From the NCBI GenBank assembly GCA_026119855.1, contig JAOWBW010000146.1:62001-126000 (forward strand): a stretch of 64,000 nt of DNA, in the 5' to 3' direction. This document shows positions 10,778 to 21,101 of this stretch, piece by piece. Each line of letters begins with the position of its first letter. The first letter of the stretch is position 1. Source of the stretch: Campanula takesimana (taxonomy: Eukaryota > Streptophyta > Magnoliopsida > Asterales > Campanulaceae). The translations under genes were made by a program, and so were the position numbers. The notes beneath the pieces were generated by a model that saw only the letters and a list, made by a program, of their open reading frames with translations, ran no database searches and was not told the DNA's origin.

Positions 10778-10934
10778 GCGGAGTGCTTTCTGCTGGGGAT
10801 GAATTGTAAAAAAAACTGATCTTTGATGGTGTCCGTTTACGAAGTTCTGTGAGCTTGGAACTCGCAAGGGGACATTAATGTAGTGCATTGATCCTTGCAT
10901 GGGAAGTTGCATTTGAAACTATCAGAGAGTAGAA

Positions 10935-11001
10935 GGCGCGCGCTTCCTATTGCTGATGTGGGAGGCGCGCGCGGCTGAGGAGTATATCGGGAGGCGCGCG
11001 C
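10935..11001 (+). promoter_or_regulatory. 29-bp GC cassette upstream of the PMD gene
   Basis: Three perfect GGCGCGCGC copies start at 10935, 10964 and 10993, exactly 29 bp apart. The third ends 17 bp before a TATA box. The 20-bp spacers differ from those of the other cassettes, apart from a conserved GGA before each motif. Confidence 0.9.
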
Positions 11002-11017
11002 ATCTCGTTTAAGTTCA

Positions 11018-11028
11018 GTATATATATA
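11018..11028 (+). promoter_or_regulatory. TATA box of the PMD gene
   Basis: GTATATATATA lies 17 bp after the GC cassette and about 130 bp before the first ATG at 11161, a normal plant core-promoter layout. Confidence 0.65.
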
Positions 11029-11160
11029 CAGAAATCGCTTATTCTGTTCGGCCAAGTTCAAAAATTTCTCAAAGCCCTCCCAATTCTGAGTCAAAATTTT
11101 TCAAAGGAATCGTCCCAAAACACTTCCTTTGTTGATTAGGAGTGATTTCGTTGCGAAAAC

Positions 11161-13594
11161 ATGTTAAGTCCGCGTCAATCTCTGCCATTAGAGATGCCCG
11201 AGGGTGAGGAGCCCGAAATTGGGGTTGAAGCTATGGACCCAAGCTTGCTTACTTTCCAGTCTCATACCCATATTTCTCACTTTGTGACTTCGGGTTTGGT
11301 AAGAATGCTTCGTCTTCTTTGTCGATTTCGGATTTCATGATGTTCCATTTTACCCGAAATATTGTTGCAGCAACTTTGTTGATCGTCCATTGCATGTTGT
11401 TTATTTCTGGTGATTTGTTGTAAGAAACATGTTGGGATACTCATTTTCATGTTCACACACTTGCTTGCACATTGTGACACTGCCATGCTATCGAAATCTT
11501 CATGTCGGATTCATCCGTTTTCTAGCAGTTATGCTGACGAAATTTTCTCTGTTTCTTGTCTCTTTTTAGGAATGGAGCCGTCTGACAGAGATTCGAGGTA
11601 GGGCTCATGGGCCCATCTCCATATGGAAGAAGCTGCCTGAGAACGTTCGGGCCCGAGTTACAAAGACCCATTTTGGTCTTTTTGTCACCAACCTTCCAGT
11701 TTTAAAGAATGATCCTGATGTGGTCTAGGCATTGAGGGAAAGATGGTGGGATACCACCCACACCTTTCATTTACCCATGGGCGAGGTGACTATGATGCCC
11801 ACTAACTTCACAGCTTTGACGGGTATACCGTTCATGGGAGAACCGGTCCCTTGTGCTCAGAGAGTGGCTCATCGGACTCCTGATGAGCTGTTGGCTCTGG
11901 TTGATTGCCGTTTTGTTACGAAGAACTATCGGGTGACTTGGGGAAGCATCCGCCGTTATTTTAACATCCTCTTGGCCGATCCTCGGGGTGTGACTGCTGA
12001 TAGGGTCGATGCTTTGGCCCGTTGCTTTATCTGGTATTTGTTGTCCCATACTTTCTTTGCCAATGAAGGGTCTCCAGCCTCTCTGCCTTTGTTGGATCTT
12101 TTGTTGGACCTGGATGATATTGGCCGGTATAACTGGGGCGTTGCGGGTCTGGCCGCTTGTTATCATGGCATAGATTTGGCCAGCCGCTCGATTGGCAGCT
12201 CGGTTACAGGCTTTAGCTTGTTGTGGGAGGTATACCACTTTTTGTACCTTTTACACTTTTCTTGTCTTGGTTTTAACTGCTTTTGTTGACTGTCATTAAC
12301 TCTGTTTCTGCTTTTTGTCTACAGCTCTGGGCCTTTGCTGTCCTGAATCTGAGGGACTTCAAGATTGATAAGGAAGGCCAGCCCCAGTATGCTGACTGTG
12401 CACGGTGGTCGTACATGAAGAGGAATGTGAAGACCGGTACGAACCTCATCAGTCTTACCTCGGTCCGGCGGTATTTGGACAACTTGAGGCCTGAGTCTGT
12501 TGTCTTTTCCCTATACCTGTGGAGGTTGGTTCAACACTGGTTTGAGCATACTCTAATTCCTACCCGTACCTGACTTTTGATGAGTTCGGTGGAGTGCATG
12601 GCTCTGTATTTGGGAGACAGAGTGTTCTGGCAGCATGGCATCTAGATGACGGATTTTTACAACCCCCCTCGTCCTGCAGTTCCAGATGTTCCTCCCTTAT
12701 GTCCTCGCATTTGTAGGTCACTTTCAGAGGCAGACCGTGCGGCATACAAGGCAGGGATTGATGTTGTCCCCTACATTTACCTGGATCAGGATTATGGCCT
12801 TTTTTAGGGAGAACAATCTAATGCAGGGTTTTAAGTTTGCTGACCCGAGGAGAGCACAGGCTGCTCCCACGACCTCCGCTCGGTTTTTTATGCCACCGGT
12901 GCCGGGCATTCCTTTGATCCTCCTTTGCCTCCTCCGTACTATACTTATTCAAACTTTGGGGTTTTCAAGGAGCAGAGGGAGATTGTTCCTGAGGACATGT
13001 CGCCGGAGAAAGAGCATCCTGCTCAGGCTGCTTTGGTATACTTTTCTGACTGTCTTTGCATTTCTCAGTTCCAGCCTTGCTTTCAGTTCCTTGTATTAAT
13101 GCAATTTTCTTTTTTGTCCTCCGTTGTAACAGGTACTTGTAGCTTCTTATAGGCACTTGGGCAGAGAGAACAAAAGGATGAGGAGGATACTGCATCAGCT
13201 GGAGGAGAGGGTGCTAGGGCTGTGCAGGGACATTGCTGCTATGACTAGAGATACTGCTGGTGCTGTCTCTAGTGCCGTGAGAGGAGCTGCCCGAGGTGCT
13301 CGAGGCATGGGATGAGGCTACAGGGACACCGCACTGGATATTGATGAGGCTGTCTCTTCGGCAAGGCAGTCACTGAGCATGAGTCTGAGCCGAGGAGGTA
13401 GCCAGAGTAGGGGCGGTGCCAGTCAGAGCAAGGGCGGTGTATCAGGGAGAGCTGCCAAGAGGACCCAGCATGATATTGTGGTGGAGACATTTGAGGAAGA
13501 AGAATCTGCTGATGATGATGATGATGATGACGAGGAGACTGAGAGCGGCAGTGGGGGTGGGCACGGTGCTGCCGATGATGATGATTCTGAGTAG
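11161..13594 (+). pseudogene. Spliced plant-mobile-domain (PMD) gene carried antisense in element A
   Basis: Plus-strand gene inside A, opposite to gag-pol. Inferred exons are 11161-11298, 11570-12229, 12325-13035 and 13133-13594. The introns 11299-11569, 12230-12324 and 13036-13132 have GT/AG ends, and all three junctions are phase 0. Exon 2 shows the PMD signature: ERWWDTTHTFHLPMGEVTM, then LTGIPFMGEPV and FIWYLLSHTFFANEGS. Exon 3 holds the PMD C-terminal part (LRPESVVFSLYLWR). Exon 4 encodes a coiled-coil-like stretch (HLGRENKRMRRILHQLEERV), S/G-rich repeats and an acidic D/E tail. PMD proteins such as MAIN/MAIL1 act in silencing and genome stability in plants, and related ORFs occur in transposons. 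Breaks: TAG at 11726-11728, frameshifts within about 12560-13000 and TGA at 13313-13315. The function of this copy is not known. Confidence 0.75.
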
Positions 13595-13881
13595 TATTCT
13601 GAGGAGGATGAGAGACTGAAAACACTTTTATTTACATGTAATAAATATTTAGCACGTATTTACAATCCTATCTATTTACTACGTTTTTTTAGTTATCTAT
13701 CTAGACTATGTCCTAAGTGTCTACTCTTTACAAACAAATGTGTGCCCAAAGTGTGTTTGCTGTTGTCGTTTGAGTTTCTTTTGTTGCTGGGATTGATCTT
13801 TTTTGCAGGTTGAAGGTGTTGGAACGCCTGGGTTCTGTTCTGAACTGACAAAGGCTATTTCTGTTTATGTCTTCTGTCAAA
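13595..13881. other. Spacer between the two convergent genes
   Basis: AT-rich 3' flank of the PMD gene, then sequence leading to the next GC cassette. I see no gene. Confidence 0.5.
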
Positions 13882-13948
13882 GGCGCGCGCGCCTCGATTT
13901 GGGCACGGGAGGCGCGCGCGTCTTTCATCGCTTGTCGGAGGCGCGCGC
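13882..13948 (+). promoter_or_regulatory. 29-bp GC cassette upstream of the second antisense gene
   Basis: Three perfect GGCGCGCGC copies start at 13882, 13911 and 13940, exactly 29 bp apart, followed by a CCAAT (13996-14000) and a TATA box at 14004. Confidence 0.9.
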
Positions 13949-14003
13949 TTCTGGCTTGCTGAATTCCAGCCCCTTTCTTTTCTAAGCAGAGTACTCCAAT
14001 AGC

Positions 14004-14010
14004 TATAAAT
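14004..14010 (+). promoter_or_regulatory. TATA box of the second antisense gene
   Basis: TATAAAT lies 56 bp after the GC cassette and about 85 bp before the ATG at 14093. Confidence 0.65.
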
Positions 14011-14092
14011 TTAAACCATTTTCGACCAGAATGGTCACACAGCAATATTCTGCATCTTTTCCCTTCCAATATACCTCAAAATTCTTGTAGCG

Positions 14093-14506
14093 ATGGCCCC
14101 GATGACCTTCACTTTTGAAGTCAAAGTTTTCGTCCCTGAAGGCGATAAGTCCGTCCCTATTGCACCAATTGTGAAGGCACGTCCCAGCGTCTTTGACCGT
14201 TTGGGAAGGCCAAATGAGGGTGTTATTATCATTGATTCCGTGAAGCCGGTGGTCCATGTGAGGGATTATAGGCCCCGTTATTTGCCTAAGAAGAAGAAAG
14301 GTAAGGGAAATTCTTCTCATGTGTGGAAGCGTCCCATGGTTGTTCCCGCTAAGGTTCCGCTTGACAAAGGGAAGGCCGTTGATGAAGCTCCGTCACGTCC
14401 TAGTGTCTTCTCTCGTCTTGGTGGTCTCAAGAATGTTTCGCCCCCATCCAAGAAGACTAAAGGCCACATCAAGAAGCAATGGGTTCCCAAGTCTAAGAAA
14501 GAATAG
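14093..14506 (+). CDS. Lysine-rich protein with two RPSVFxRLG motifs, unknown function
   Basis: Uninterrupted frame of 137 codons with its own CCAAT, TATA and GC cassette, antisense to pol and about 400 bp beyond the end of integrase on the other strand. The start is the ATG of MAPMTFTFEVKVFVPEGD. The protein has a short hydrophobic beta-like N-terminus, a first RPSVFDRLG at residues ~46-54, a basic patch (LPKKKKGKGN, ~83-92), a second RPSVFSRLGG at ~116-125 and a basic tail (PSKKTKGHIKKQW). SVFDRLG phrases are known in plant retrotransposon proteins, but I cannot assign a domain. The basic patches suggest nucleic-acid binding or nuclear entry (inference). The lack of stops in an otherwise decayed element is notable. 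Confidence 0.6.
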   Translation: MAPMTFTFEVKVFVPEGDKSVPIAPIVKARPSVFDRLGRPNEGVIIIDSVKPVVHVRDYRPRYLPKKKKGKGNSSHVWKRPMVVPAKVPLDKGKAVDEAPSRPSVFSRLGGLKNVSPPSKKTKGHIKKQWVPKSKKE

Positions 14507-14761
14507 ATTTTTTTTTGTACCTCGAGATTGCAATTAAAATAGACCACTTGTTTAGGATTTAATGTTTTATGTCTTTTAATAGCTCAACATTTCCATTGTA
14601 ATGGCAAAAATGATTTAAGGATTTGAATAAAATTACATCTCGTTAATTGAAATGATTTGGGTATTTGTTATGATTTAGACCGCGCCCGAGGGTTGCCTAC
14701 GTTCCTCCAGTGTAGAGGCTTAGGTCTCTGTAGTTCAAACAAACGAAGACCTTTTTTTTTT

Positions 14762-14900
14762 GTGCACCCTATTTTTTGCCTAGACCGCCCTTTCGGGTTT
14801 TCAATCTAGCGGGCTTCTTTTTTGCACGTGCTCTAATTTTTTCCTAGGCCGCCCTTGCGGGTTTTCAACCTAGCGAGCTTTTTTTTTTTTTTTTTTAATG
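14762..14900. terminator. Two tandem hairpin units between convergent genes of A
   Basis: Two units of about 62 bp (from 14762 and 14823) contain ACCCTATTTTTT or a variant, then CTAGACCGCCC, a short loop, CGGG and TCTAG, so each can fold as a stem (CTAGA/TCTAG and CCC/GGG), followed by T runs. They sit exactly where transcription of the antisense gene and of pol converge. A related single unit occurs in D at 38628-38680. A 3'-end or insulator role is inferred. Confidence 0.5.
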
Positions 14901-14911
14901 GTCTTCGTTTA

Positions 14912-16081
14912 TTAAGTGTAGAGTCTCTTCAGCTTGTCGAGGTTGACTTCCTTCGGCAGCTGATCTCCATCTGAATCCACGAGTCGGACTGCACCGCCGC
15001 TTAGTATCTTTTTGACCACGTATGGACCGATCCATCGGGGTCCCCATTTCCCAAGGGGGTTCATGGCATTAGGAGGATGTTGTCTTAGGACCAAATCTCC
15101 CACCTTGATGTTTCGAGGCTTCACCTTTTTGTTGAAAGCCCTTGCCATTCTTTGTTGATAGGCTCTCGTACGTTCGAGTGCCCTTAGACTTTTCTCGTCG
15201 AGTAGAGCTAGCTGTTCATATCGACTTTGCATCCAATCGATTTCATTGACTTGGTTCTCGAGGAGGACCCGTAGAGATGGGACTTCGAGCTCTATTGGGA
15301 GTACAGCTTCGGAACCATACACCAGTGCATAAGGAGTTTCTCCAGTTGTTGTCCGTATTGACGTGCGGTAGCCCCACAATGCTAGAGGTAGCTTTTCGGG
15401 CCAATCCCTTTTGGTGGAGGCCATTTTCTTCACAATGGTCTCGATTGTCTTATTAGCTGCTTCGACCTCGCCGTTTGCTTGAGGGAGGTATGGAGATGAC
15501 TTGTGCTTAGTAATCTTGTATTCTACCAGGAGTGCGTCCATCTCTTTATCAAAGTGAGAACCGTTGTCTGAGATGAATTCATGAGGAACGCCGTACCGGC
15601 ACATAATGTGGGTCTTCATGAATTCGGCCACTTTCTTGGCATTGAGAACCCGGTAAGCCTGTGCTTCGACCCATTTTGTAAAATAGTCCACGGCTACTAG
15701 GACGAAAGATTGTCCGTTGCTGCCAGTAGGGTGAACTTTGCCGATGATGTCTATGCCCCAACAAGAGAAAGGCCATGGCATGGTCATGTTGTAAAGTTGT
15801 GAGGGTGGAGCGTGCTGTAGGTTGGCATGGAATTGGCATTTGGTGCACCTTTTGACTTTCTCGATGCAGTCTCTTTCCATGGTACTCCAATAATAACCCA
15901 TGCGGAGTATCTTCTTGGTCAACATAAACCCGTTCATGTGGGGCCCACATTCACCCTCGTCGATCTCATGCATTATTTCTTGAGCTTCAATCTCATTTGC
16001 GCATAGGAGATTGATCCCTTCGTGGTGCCTTTTGCAACGCCATCTGAGACTTCTTATTGCTATTCTCGGGATAAGTGCCAT
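14912..16081 (-). CDS. Ty3-type integrase of element A, largely intact
   Basis: Open frame of 389 residues, the C-terminal part of the former polyprotein. The zinc-binding region ends in CIEKVKRCTKC (~70-80). The catalytic D,D,E residues are visible in WGIDIIGK (~108), FISDNGSHF (~170) and PQANGEVEAANKTI (~205). A C-terminal domain with KVGDLVLR, KWGPRWIGPYVVKKI and a GGAVRL core follows and ends at LDKLKRLYT. It inserts element cDNA into chromosomes. It overlaps the RNase H remnant upstream in another frame, so the polyprotein was broken by a frameshift near 16030. The conservation of all three catalytic residues contrasts with the damaged RT/RNase H part. Confidence 0.88.
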   Translation of the reverse strand: MALIPRIAIRSLRWRCKRHHEGINLLCANEIEAQEIMHEIDEGECGPHMNGFMLTKKILRMGYYWSTMERDCIEKVKRCTKCQFHANLQHAPPSQLYNMTMPWPFSCWGIDIIGKVHPTGSNGQSFVLVAVDYFTKWVEAQAYRVLNAKKVAEFMKTHIMCRYGVPHEFISDNGSHFDKEMDALLVEYKITKHKSSPYLPQANGEVEAANKTIETIVKKMASTKRDWPEKLPLALWGYRTSIRTTTGETPYALVYGSEAVLPIELEVPSLRVLLENQVNEIDWMQSRYEQLALLDEKSLRALERTRAYQQRMARAFNKKVKPRNIKVGDLVLRQHPPNAMNPLGKWGPRWIGPYVVKKILSGGAVRLVDSDGDQLPKEVNLDKLKRLYT

Positions 16082-16818
16082 TCTTGAGAAAATTCATGAT
16101 ATCTGAATACCACGGGGAGTTTTCCTGGACCTCGTTGATCTCGATACTCATGCAGTATGCCAGACTGTTCCTTCGGGAAATTTTAAAGGGCTTCACCATT
16201 TTACCCTCGGGCATTTCGACCAGTGAAGCGATGGTGGCTAGTGCATCGGCGAAGCGGTTCTTGTCCCTTGGCAGGTAGTTGAAGGTGATTTCTTGAAACT
16301 GTTCAACCAACTCCTCGAGATGTTGACCATACCGTTATAGAGTTGAGTCTTGAATCTTCCATTTTCCAGATGTCTGATTGATGATGTGTAAGGAATCACC
16401 AAATACCTTTAAGCTCGTGACATTTCTCTCGAGGGCCGCTTCGAGCCCTGCTATGCATGCTTCGTACTGAGCGATGTTGTTGGTGGCCTCAAATTCGAGG
16501 CGGATAGCAATTGGAGTATAGATGTCCTTTGGATCGACAAGTAACATCCCTATGCCATATCCATGCTTATTGGCCGCGTCATCGAAAAAAAAGTTGCCAC
16601 TTATTCTCCTCTATTGTAGCGCAAATTAAATGCTCGTCGGGGAACTGTACATCTTCCCCATTCACTTCGTCACACGGAAATTCAGCAAGATGATCACTGA
16701 ACACTTTCCCCCTGATGGATTTGAGTGTGACGTAAGTGATATCGTAGCCGGCGAGCATGAAGTACCATTTGGCTATTCTTGTTGACATGAAGGGCTTCTC
16801 GAAGATGTAGCGGTCCAT
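15993..16818 (-). pseudogene. Archaeal-like RNase H remnant of element A
   Basis: Fragments in more than one frame. The tether between the RNase H domains is seen in DRYIFEKPFMSTRIAKW and YDITYVTLKSIRGKV...DHLAEFP (16579-16818). The second, archaeal-like RNase H follows: GMLLVDPKDIYTP, YEACIAGLEAALE and LKVFGDSLHIINQ (16335-16560). Then comes the spacer FNYLPRDKNRFADALATIASL (15993-16310). The second RNase H is diagnostic of the Tat lineage. Its first catalytic Asp region (WQLFF) has a frame break near 16580. Confidence 0.75.
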
Positions 16819-17819
16819 TCTAGAGCCACATTCTTCTTGAGTAGCTTGAAGATCGGCTCACACATGGAAGTAAGTTGGTGCACGAACCGATTGATGTATT
16901 GAAGTCTGCCCATGAAACCTTTCATTTCTTTATGCGTCTTTGGAGGAGGCATGTCAATGATTGCCTTGATCTTGGAGGGATCGGTTTCAATTCCCCTCTC
17001 AGTGACCATATAACCGAGAACCTTTCCTCTGATGACCCCAAAAGTGCACTTTGCGGAATTGAGTCTCATGTTGTGTTATCGGAGTCATTGAAAGAACTTG
17101 CGAAGATCGATCAAATGTTGACCATTGGTTCCCTTTGAATGGATGATCATGTCATCTACATAGACCTCGATTTCTTTATGAATCATGTCATGGAATAGAT
17201 CCGTAACAGCCCTTTGGTAGGTAGCCCCATCATTCCTTAACCCGAACGGCATGACTGTGTAGCAGAAAGTGCCCCACGGTGTTGTGAAAGCTGTCTTGTG
17301 TTGGTCCTCCTTGGACATGAGAATCTGATTGTAACCGGAAAAATCGTCCACAAATGAGCGGACTTCATAGTTGGCAGTCAAATAGACGAGCATCTCGATG
17401 TTTGGTAGCGGAAAATCATCTTTCGGGGAATCTTTGTTCAAATCCCGGAAGTCCACGCAAACTCGAACCTTGCCGTTTGCCTTTCTGACTGTCACAATGT
17501 TGGCTAGCCAAGTCGGATACTCAATGAATTTGATGAAACCCACACTGAGGAGCTTTTCAATCTCTTCTTTGACTTGTAGGGACCATTCTGGTTTGATCTT
17601 TCTGAGCTTCTGCTTTACTGGCTTGGCGTCCTCTCTGATTGGAATTCTGTGCTCTACGACCTTTCTGTCGAAACCTGGCATGTCTTTATATGACCATGCG
17701 AATACATCCACAAATTCCTTGAGCAGTGCAGTCAAACTGTCTCTGTCTTCCCCCTTGAAGAAGCTGCCTATCTTCGTTTCTTTCGGCTCTTCGTCGGTAC
17801 CCAGATTAACAACATGCAA
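16773..17819 (-). pseudogene. Ty3-type reverse transcriptase of element A
   Basis: The main frame 17085-17819 carries the RT core: SYKDMPGFDRKVVEHRIP, the thumb-side KIKPEWSLQVKEEIEKLL, VCVDFRDLNKDSPKDDFPLP, the PFGLRNDGATYQR box and the catalytic EVYVDDMIIHSK. The C-terminal part continues in another frame (16773-17069: CTFGVIRGKVLGYMV, FMGRLQYINRF). The YVDD box is intact. A frameshift separates the parts near 17080. At about 16815-16830 the sequence jumps from the end of RT to the tether after RNase H, so the first RNase H domain is deleted. Confidence 0.85.
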
Positions 17820-17878
17820 TTCCTCATCAGCCGCTGGACCATTTTCACCACGACAACGAACCTGTTGAGCTAGTTCAT

Positions 17879-18373
17879 TTATGTTATGTTTTCGTGGTCT
17901 ATTTCATCATAATTTGAATCGTTATTAACCTGTTCATTAAGTTCGTTATTAGTTAATTCATCATTTATGATGTTTGCAATCTCGGGGTACTCAGAAATAT
18001 CGAATTTTTCATTAGCAAAGAAAGGAAACAAACGCTCGGCTATGGCCTCCATATCCTCTTGGGTGAGGGTATTAGAGACACTCTCAGACTCGAAAGTAAG
18101 TGTGAGCCACTCTTCCTTTGTTGCTGTGCGGGGTATGCAACCCATTTCTCGAACCAAAAATTCCTCGGATACCACGGGCCCCTTCGTAGAATACCAGTTG
18201 TTGATTGGCTCGGAGCTTGGCTGGATCTCGCTGATAGATGGACTCTCCATTTCTGTGTTGTCAGAGATGGCGTTGACTTGATAATCGTCCATGATGGCAA
18301 ATTCTTCGAACATGGAGGCTATATCAGACAATCCTTCCCCCACGGTAATCTCTACCTCGGACTCTATAGTCAC
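17879..18373 (-). pseudogene. Acidic linker between protease and RT in element A
   Basis: Open frame rich in E, D, S and N with no recognised domain, for example SMFEEFAIMDDYQVNAI. Acidic linkers at this position are common in Ogre-type polyproteins. A frame change separates it from the protease part at about 18380. Confidence 0.45.
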
Positions 18374-18382
18374 CTTCTTACC

Positions 18383-20350
18383 CTACCACTCTCGGGGTGA
18401 CATTGGATATGTCAGAATTTCACAATCAGTGAAGATCTCGAGACCGGGCTTTCTGACTCCCTTGTTGTTAACCCATGGCTCGGGAAAGATTATGTACGGA
18501 ACATCTTCCCCTTGGCGAACAAAATAACCGTTCAGTGTGTTGCGGTAAGGACTCAAGTTGGGGATTTCATATTGTCGACCTTCTTTGCGAGCTTGGGTCT
18601 TTTGATTCTTGACCGCTTTCTCGTATTTTAAGTCATCTTTAGTAGGCTCGCATCCCAAACCAAACTTGTTTCTGACAAAAGGAACCTCTACGGGGTGCAA
18701 TGTTCCTTGTTGAAGCTTCCCTAGGCCTAGACCAGGAAAGTGATTCATGTTCCTCATCATGCGGAGGATTTTAGGATTACCGAGGGTCCATTGCCCACTT
18801 CCCCCTTCTTTGTCAATGGCGTTGATACCGGAGAGAGTGGAATCTTCTATCCCGTGTTGAACTTGGTGGACGGGTTGTCCCCCATTTCTGTGGATGGTGA
18901 CATTCTCGGCCATAACAGTGACTATCTCGTCCCCATTTCTGATCTTGACACGCTGATGGAGAGTGGAAGGGACAGCATTTGAACTGTGGATCCATGGTCG
19001 GCCCAAAAGTAAATTGAACGAAGACGGGACATCAAGTACTTGAAATGGGACGGACATGATCATGCTTCCAAATTCGATATCAACTTCTAGCATTCCCATG
19101 ACTGTACGGGCAGTGCTGTCGTACCCTCTAATGACTTGGGTAGAAGGTTGTCAATTGGAGCTTTTGAGCCCTAGTATGCCCATGAGTCGGCTAGGCATTA
19201 AGTTGAGTGCGGAACCACCGTCTACTAATCCTCTTGAAATGGGTCTCCCCCTTGCCTTTACTTTGAGGTAGATGGCTTCATTGTGATCGGACCCAAATGG
19301 CGGGAGGTCCATGTCGGCAAAAGTGATGACATTTCCGAAGTGAATGTGACCTATCATTGCTGTGAGGTCTTCGGGAGTTGTGTCAGGAGAGACTGATGTG
19401 TCATCCATGTTCTTCATGACGAGGTCTCGGTGTTTCTTTGATGATGCAATAAGGTCCCAGATGGATATGTTGGCTTGCGTCTTCTTGAGTTGTGTCAATA
19501 AAGGGTCTTCAGGTGCATCTTGTGCTTTTGATCTTTGAGAAGAGGTGTTGGTTGCTGTATTCGTGGGAACCAAGGCGCTCGCTATTACCCGGCCACTGCG
19601 GGTGAGCACATTCACGGACCCTTGGAGCTTCTTCTTCCTATTCTCTAAGACTTCCCTCATAACTTCATCGTAAGTCACAACATAACAAGAATTGTCAAGT
19701 TTATTCATGCCATCGGAGCCCTCATTCACAAATGGGATCGAATGAGTGGTTCCTTCAAACTCTCCTACCTCTATTACATTGATACCACATTCATTAGGGA
19801 TTATGAATTCCTTCTTGTCTATAAGGTCTTGGATGGTGTTGCGGATGGAGAAGCATTCCTCGGTGAGGTGGACGCTGCATTGATGGTAGTCATACCACTT
19901 GTGGTGGGCATGGTTGGGATGGAGCGGTTGTGGTTGCTTGTACCCTTGGAGAGGAGTGATTTGTCCCTTGGCCTTTAGAGCTTCATAGGCCTCGGTGATG
20001 GTCATGCCATTGAGAGGAGTGTAGACGCGGTCGTTTTGGAACCGATTGCCTTGTGGTGGAGGGACCCTTTTATAATTCCCCTCGTCAGTAGTAACGGCAT
20101 TGACAGAAGCCTCTTTGTTTGAACTAGAGGCGGCCTTGTAACGGAAAGTAGGAGTAGCTTTCTTTATCTCCTTGAGCAAGTCATCCATGCGTACCCCTGC
20201 CTCATACATTTGGGAGAAGTCGGAGTAGCAAGCCCAACTTAGGTGGGTGCGGAGATCAATCTTGAGACACTTGAGGAAGATGTCCATTTGCTCTTTCGTG
20301 TTTGGCCTCTCAATAATTTTGAAAGAGCTTGTCATTCCATCTCCTTGTGA
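18383..20350 (-). pseudogene. Gag C-terminus and aspartic protease of element A
   Basis: One reading frame broken by a TGA at 19151-19153. It begins with the Gag C-terminal half (residues such as KCLKIDLRTHLSW and MDDLLKEIKKATPTFRYK). A zinc-like motif WYDYHQCSVHLTEECFSI follows, in which the usual first Cys is Tyr, then DLIDKKEFIIP. DPLLTQLKKTQANISIWDL leads to the protease, with the active-site phrase VDGGSALNLMPSRLM near 19200-19225, and after the stop VLDVPSSFNLLLGRPWIH. The protease would cleave the polyprotein. The DGGSALN form is usual for Ogre/Athila relatives. Confidence 0.8.
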
Positions 20351-21101
20351 AGTCAATGAAGGACTCGTTGTCTCTTTGAGTGATGTTCTCGAGCTCTTTC
20401 CTTGTGGGCCGGTGAGTGGTGCTGCCTTGATATTGATTTTTGAAGGCAAGTATAGCGGCATCCCAATCAAGACGGACAGTGAGCAGGAGTGTTGCATACC
20501 AATCCTTTGCCGCCCCCTCGAGAGTGAGAGGAAAGCATTGAGCCATCACCTTTGGGGAGACCTTCTTCGGAACCATAGCCCAAATGTAAGTCTCGATGTG
20601 AGCCATCGGGCATGAGTTGCCCTTGAACTTGCTAATGTCGGGCATTTTGAACTTGTCGGGGAGAGCGGCCATCGTGCTCATGAGAATGGATGACTGATAA
20701 AGGCTTGTGTTGGAGCCTTTTCCCATTTTGAGGCCGTCAAATTCCTGATCTATGTAGGACATGATGGAATCGACCATTTTGTGGTCGTTGTTGTCGGTGC
20801 TTGGCTCCCCCACTTTTTTAGTACGGGCACTAACATATGGTCTTTCAAATAAACCTTGGGTCCATTCAGATTCCTCATTGTTGTTTACCCCCTTATTCTT
20901 GGAGAGCTTGAGGAGCTTGGCTTTCAATTGTTCGACTTCGGCCTTGTGGGCCGCTTGTTGGCTGTCAACATGAGCTTTCCACAAGTTTTCCTTGGTTTGA
21001 GCCTCTTGGTTAACGGTAGAGACTTGTTGTTGGAGTGCTTGAACCATGGCAGAAAGCTGTTCGAGAGTCATGGCGTTGTTGGTGCTGGAGTCGCCGGCCA
21101 T
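20310..21101 (-). pseudogene. Gag N-terminal part of element A
   Basis: Start chosen at the ATG 21099-21101 (MAGDSSTNNAMTLEQLS). The frame is open further upstream, with another ATG near 21239. A coiled-coil-like N-terminus (LEQLSAMVQALQQQVSTVNQ) precedes the Gag core: LPDKFKMPDISKFKGNSCP, GAAKDWYATLL and FIDFTRRWNDKL. A frameshift near 20325 moves the rest of Gag into the next feature's frame, with a short overlap. Gag would form the particle. Confidence 0.8.

Noticed and set aside
9626..13948. Regular 9-bp repeats with 20-bp spacers, CRISPR-like in layout
   Set aside because: Only three copies per block, a very short GC repeat, plant retrotransposon context and no cas genes.
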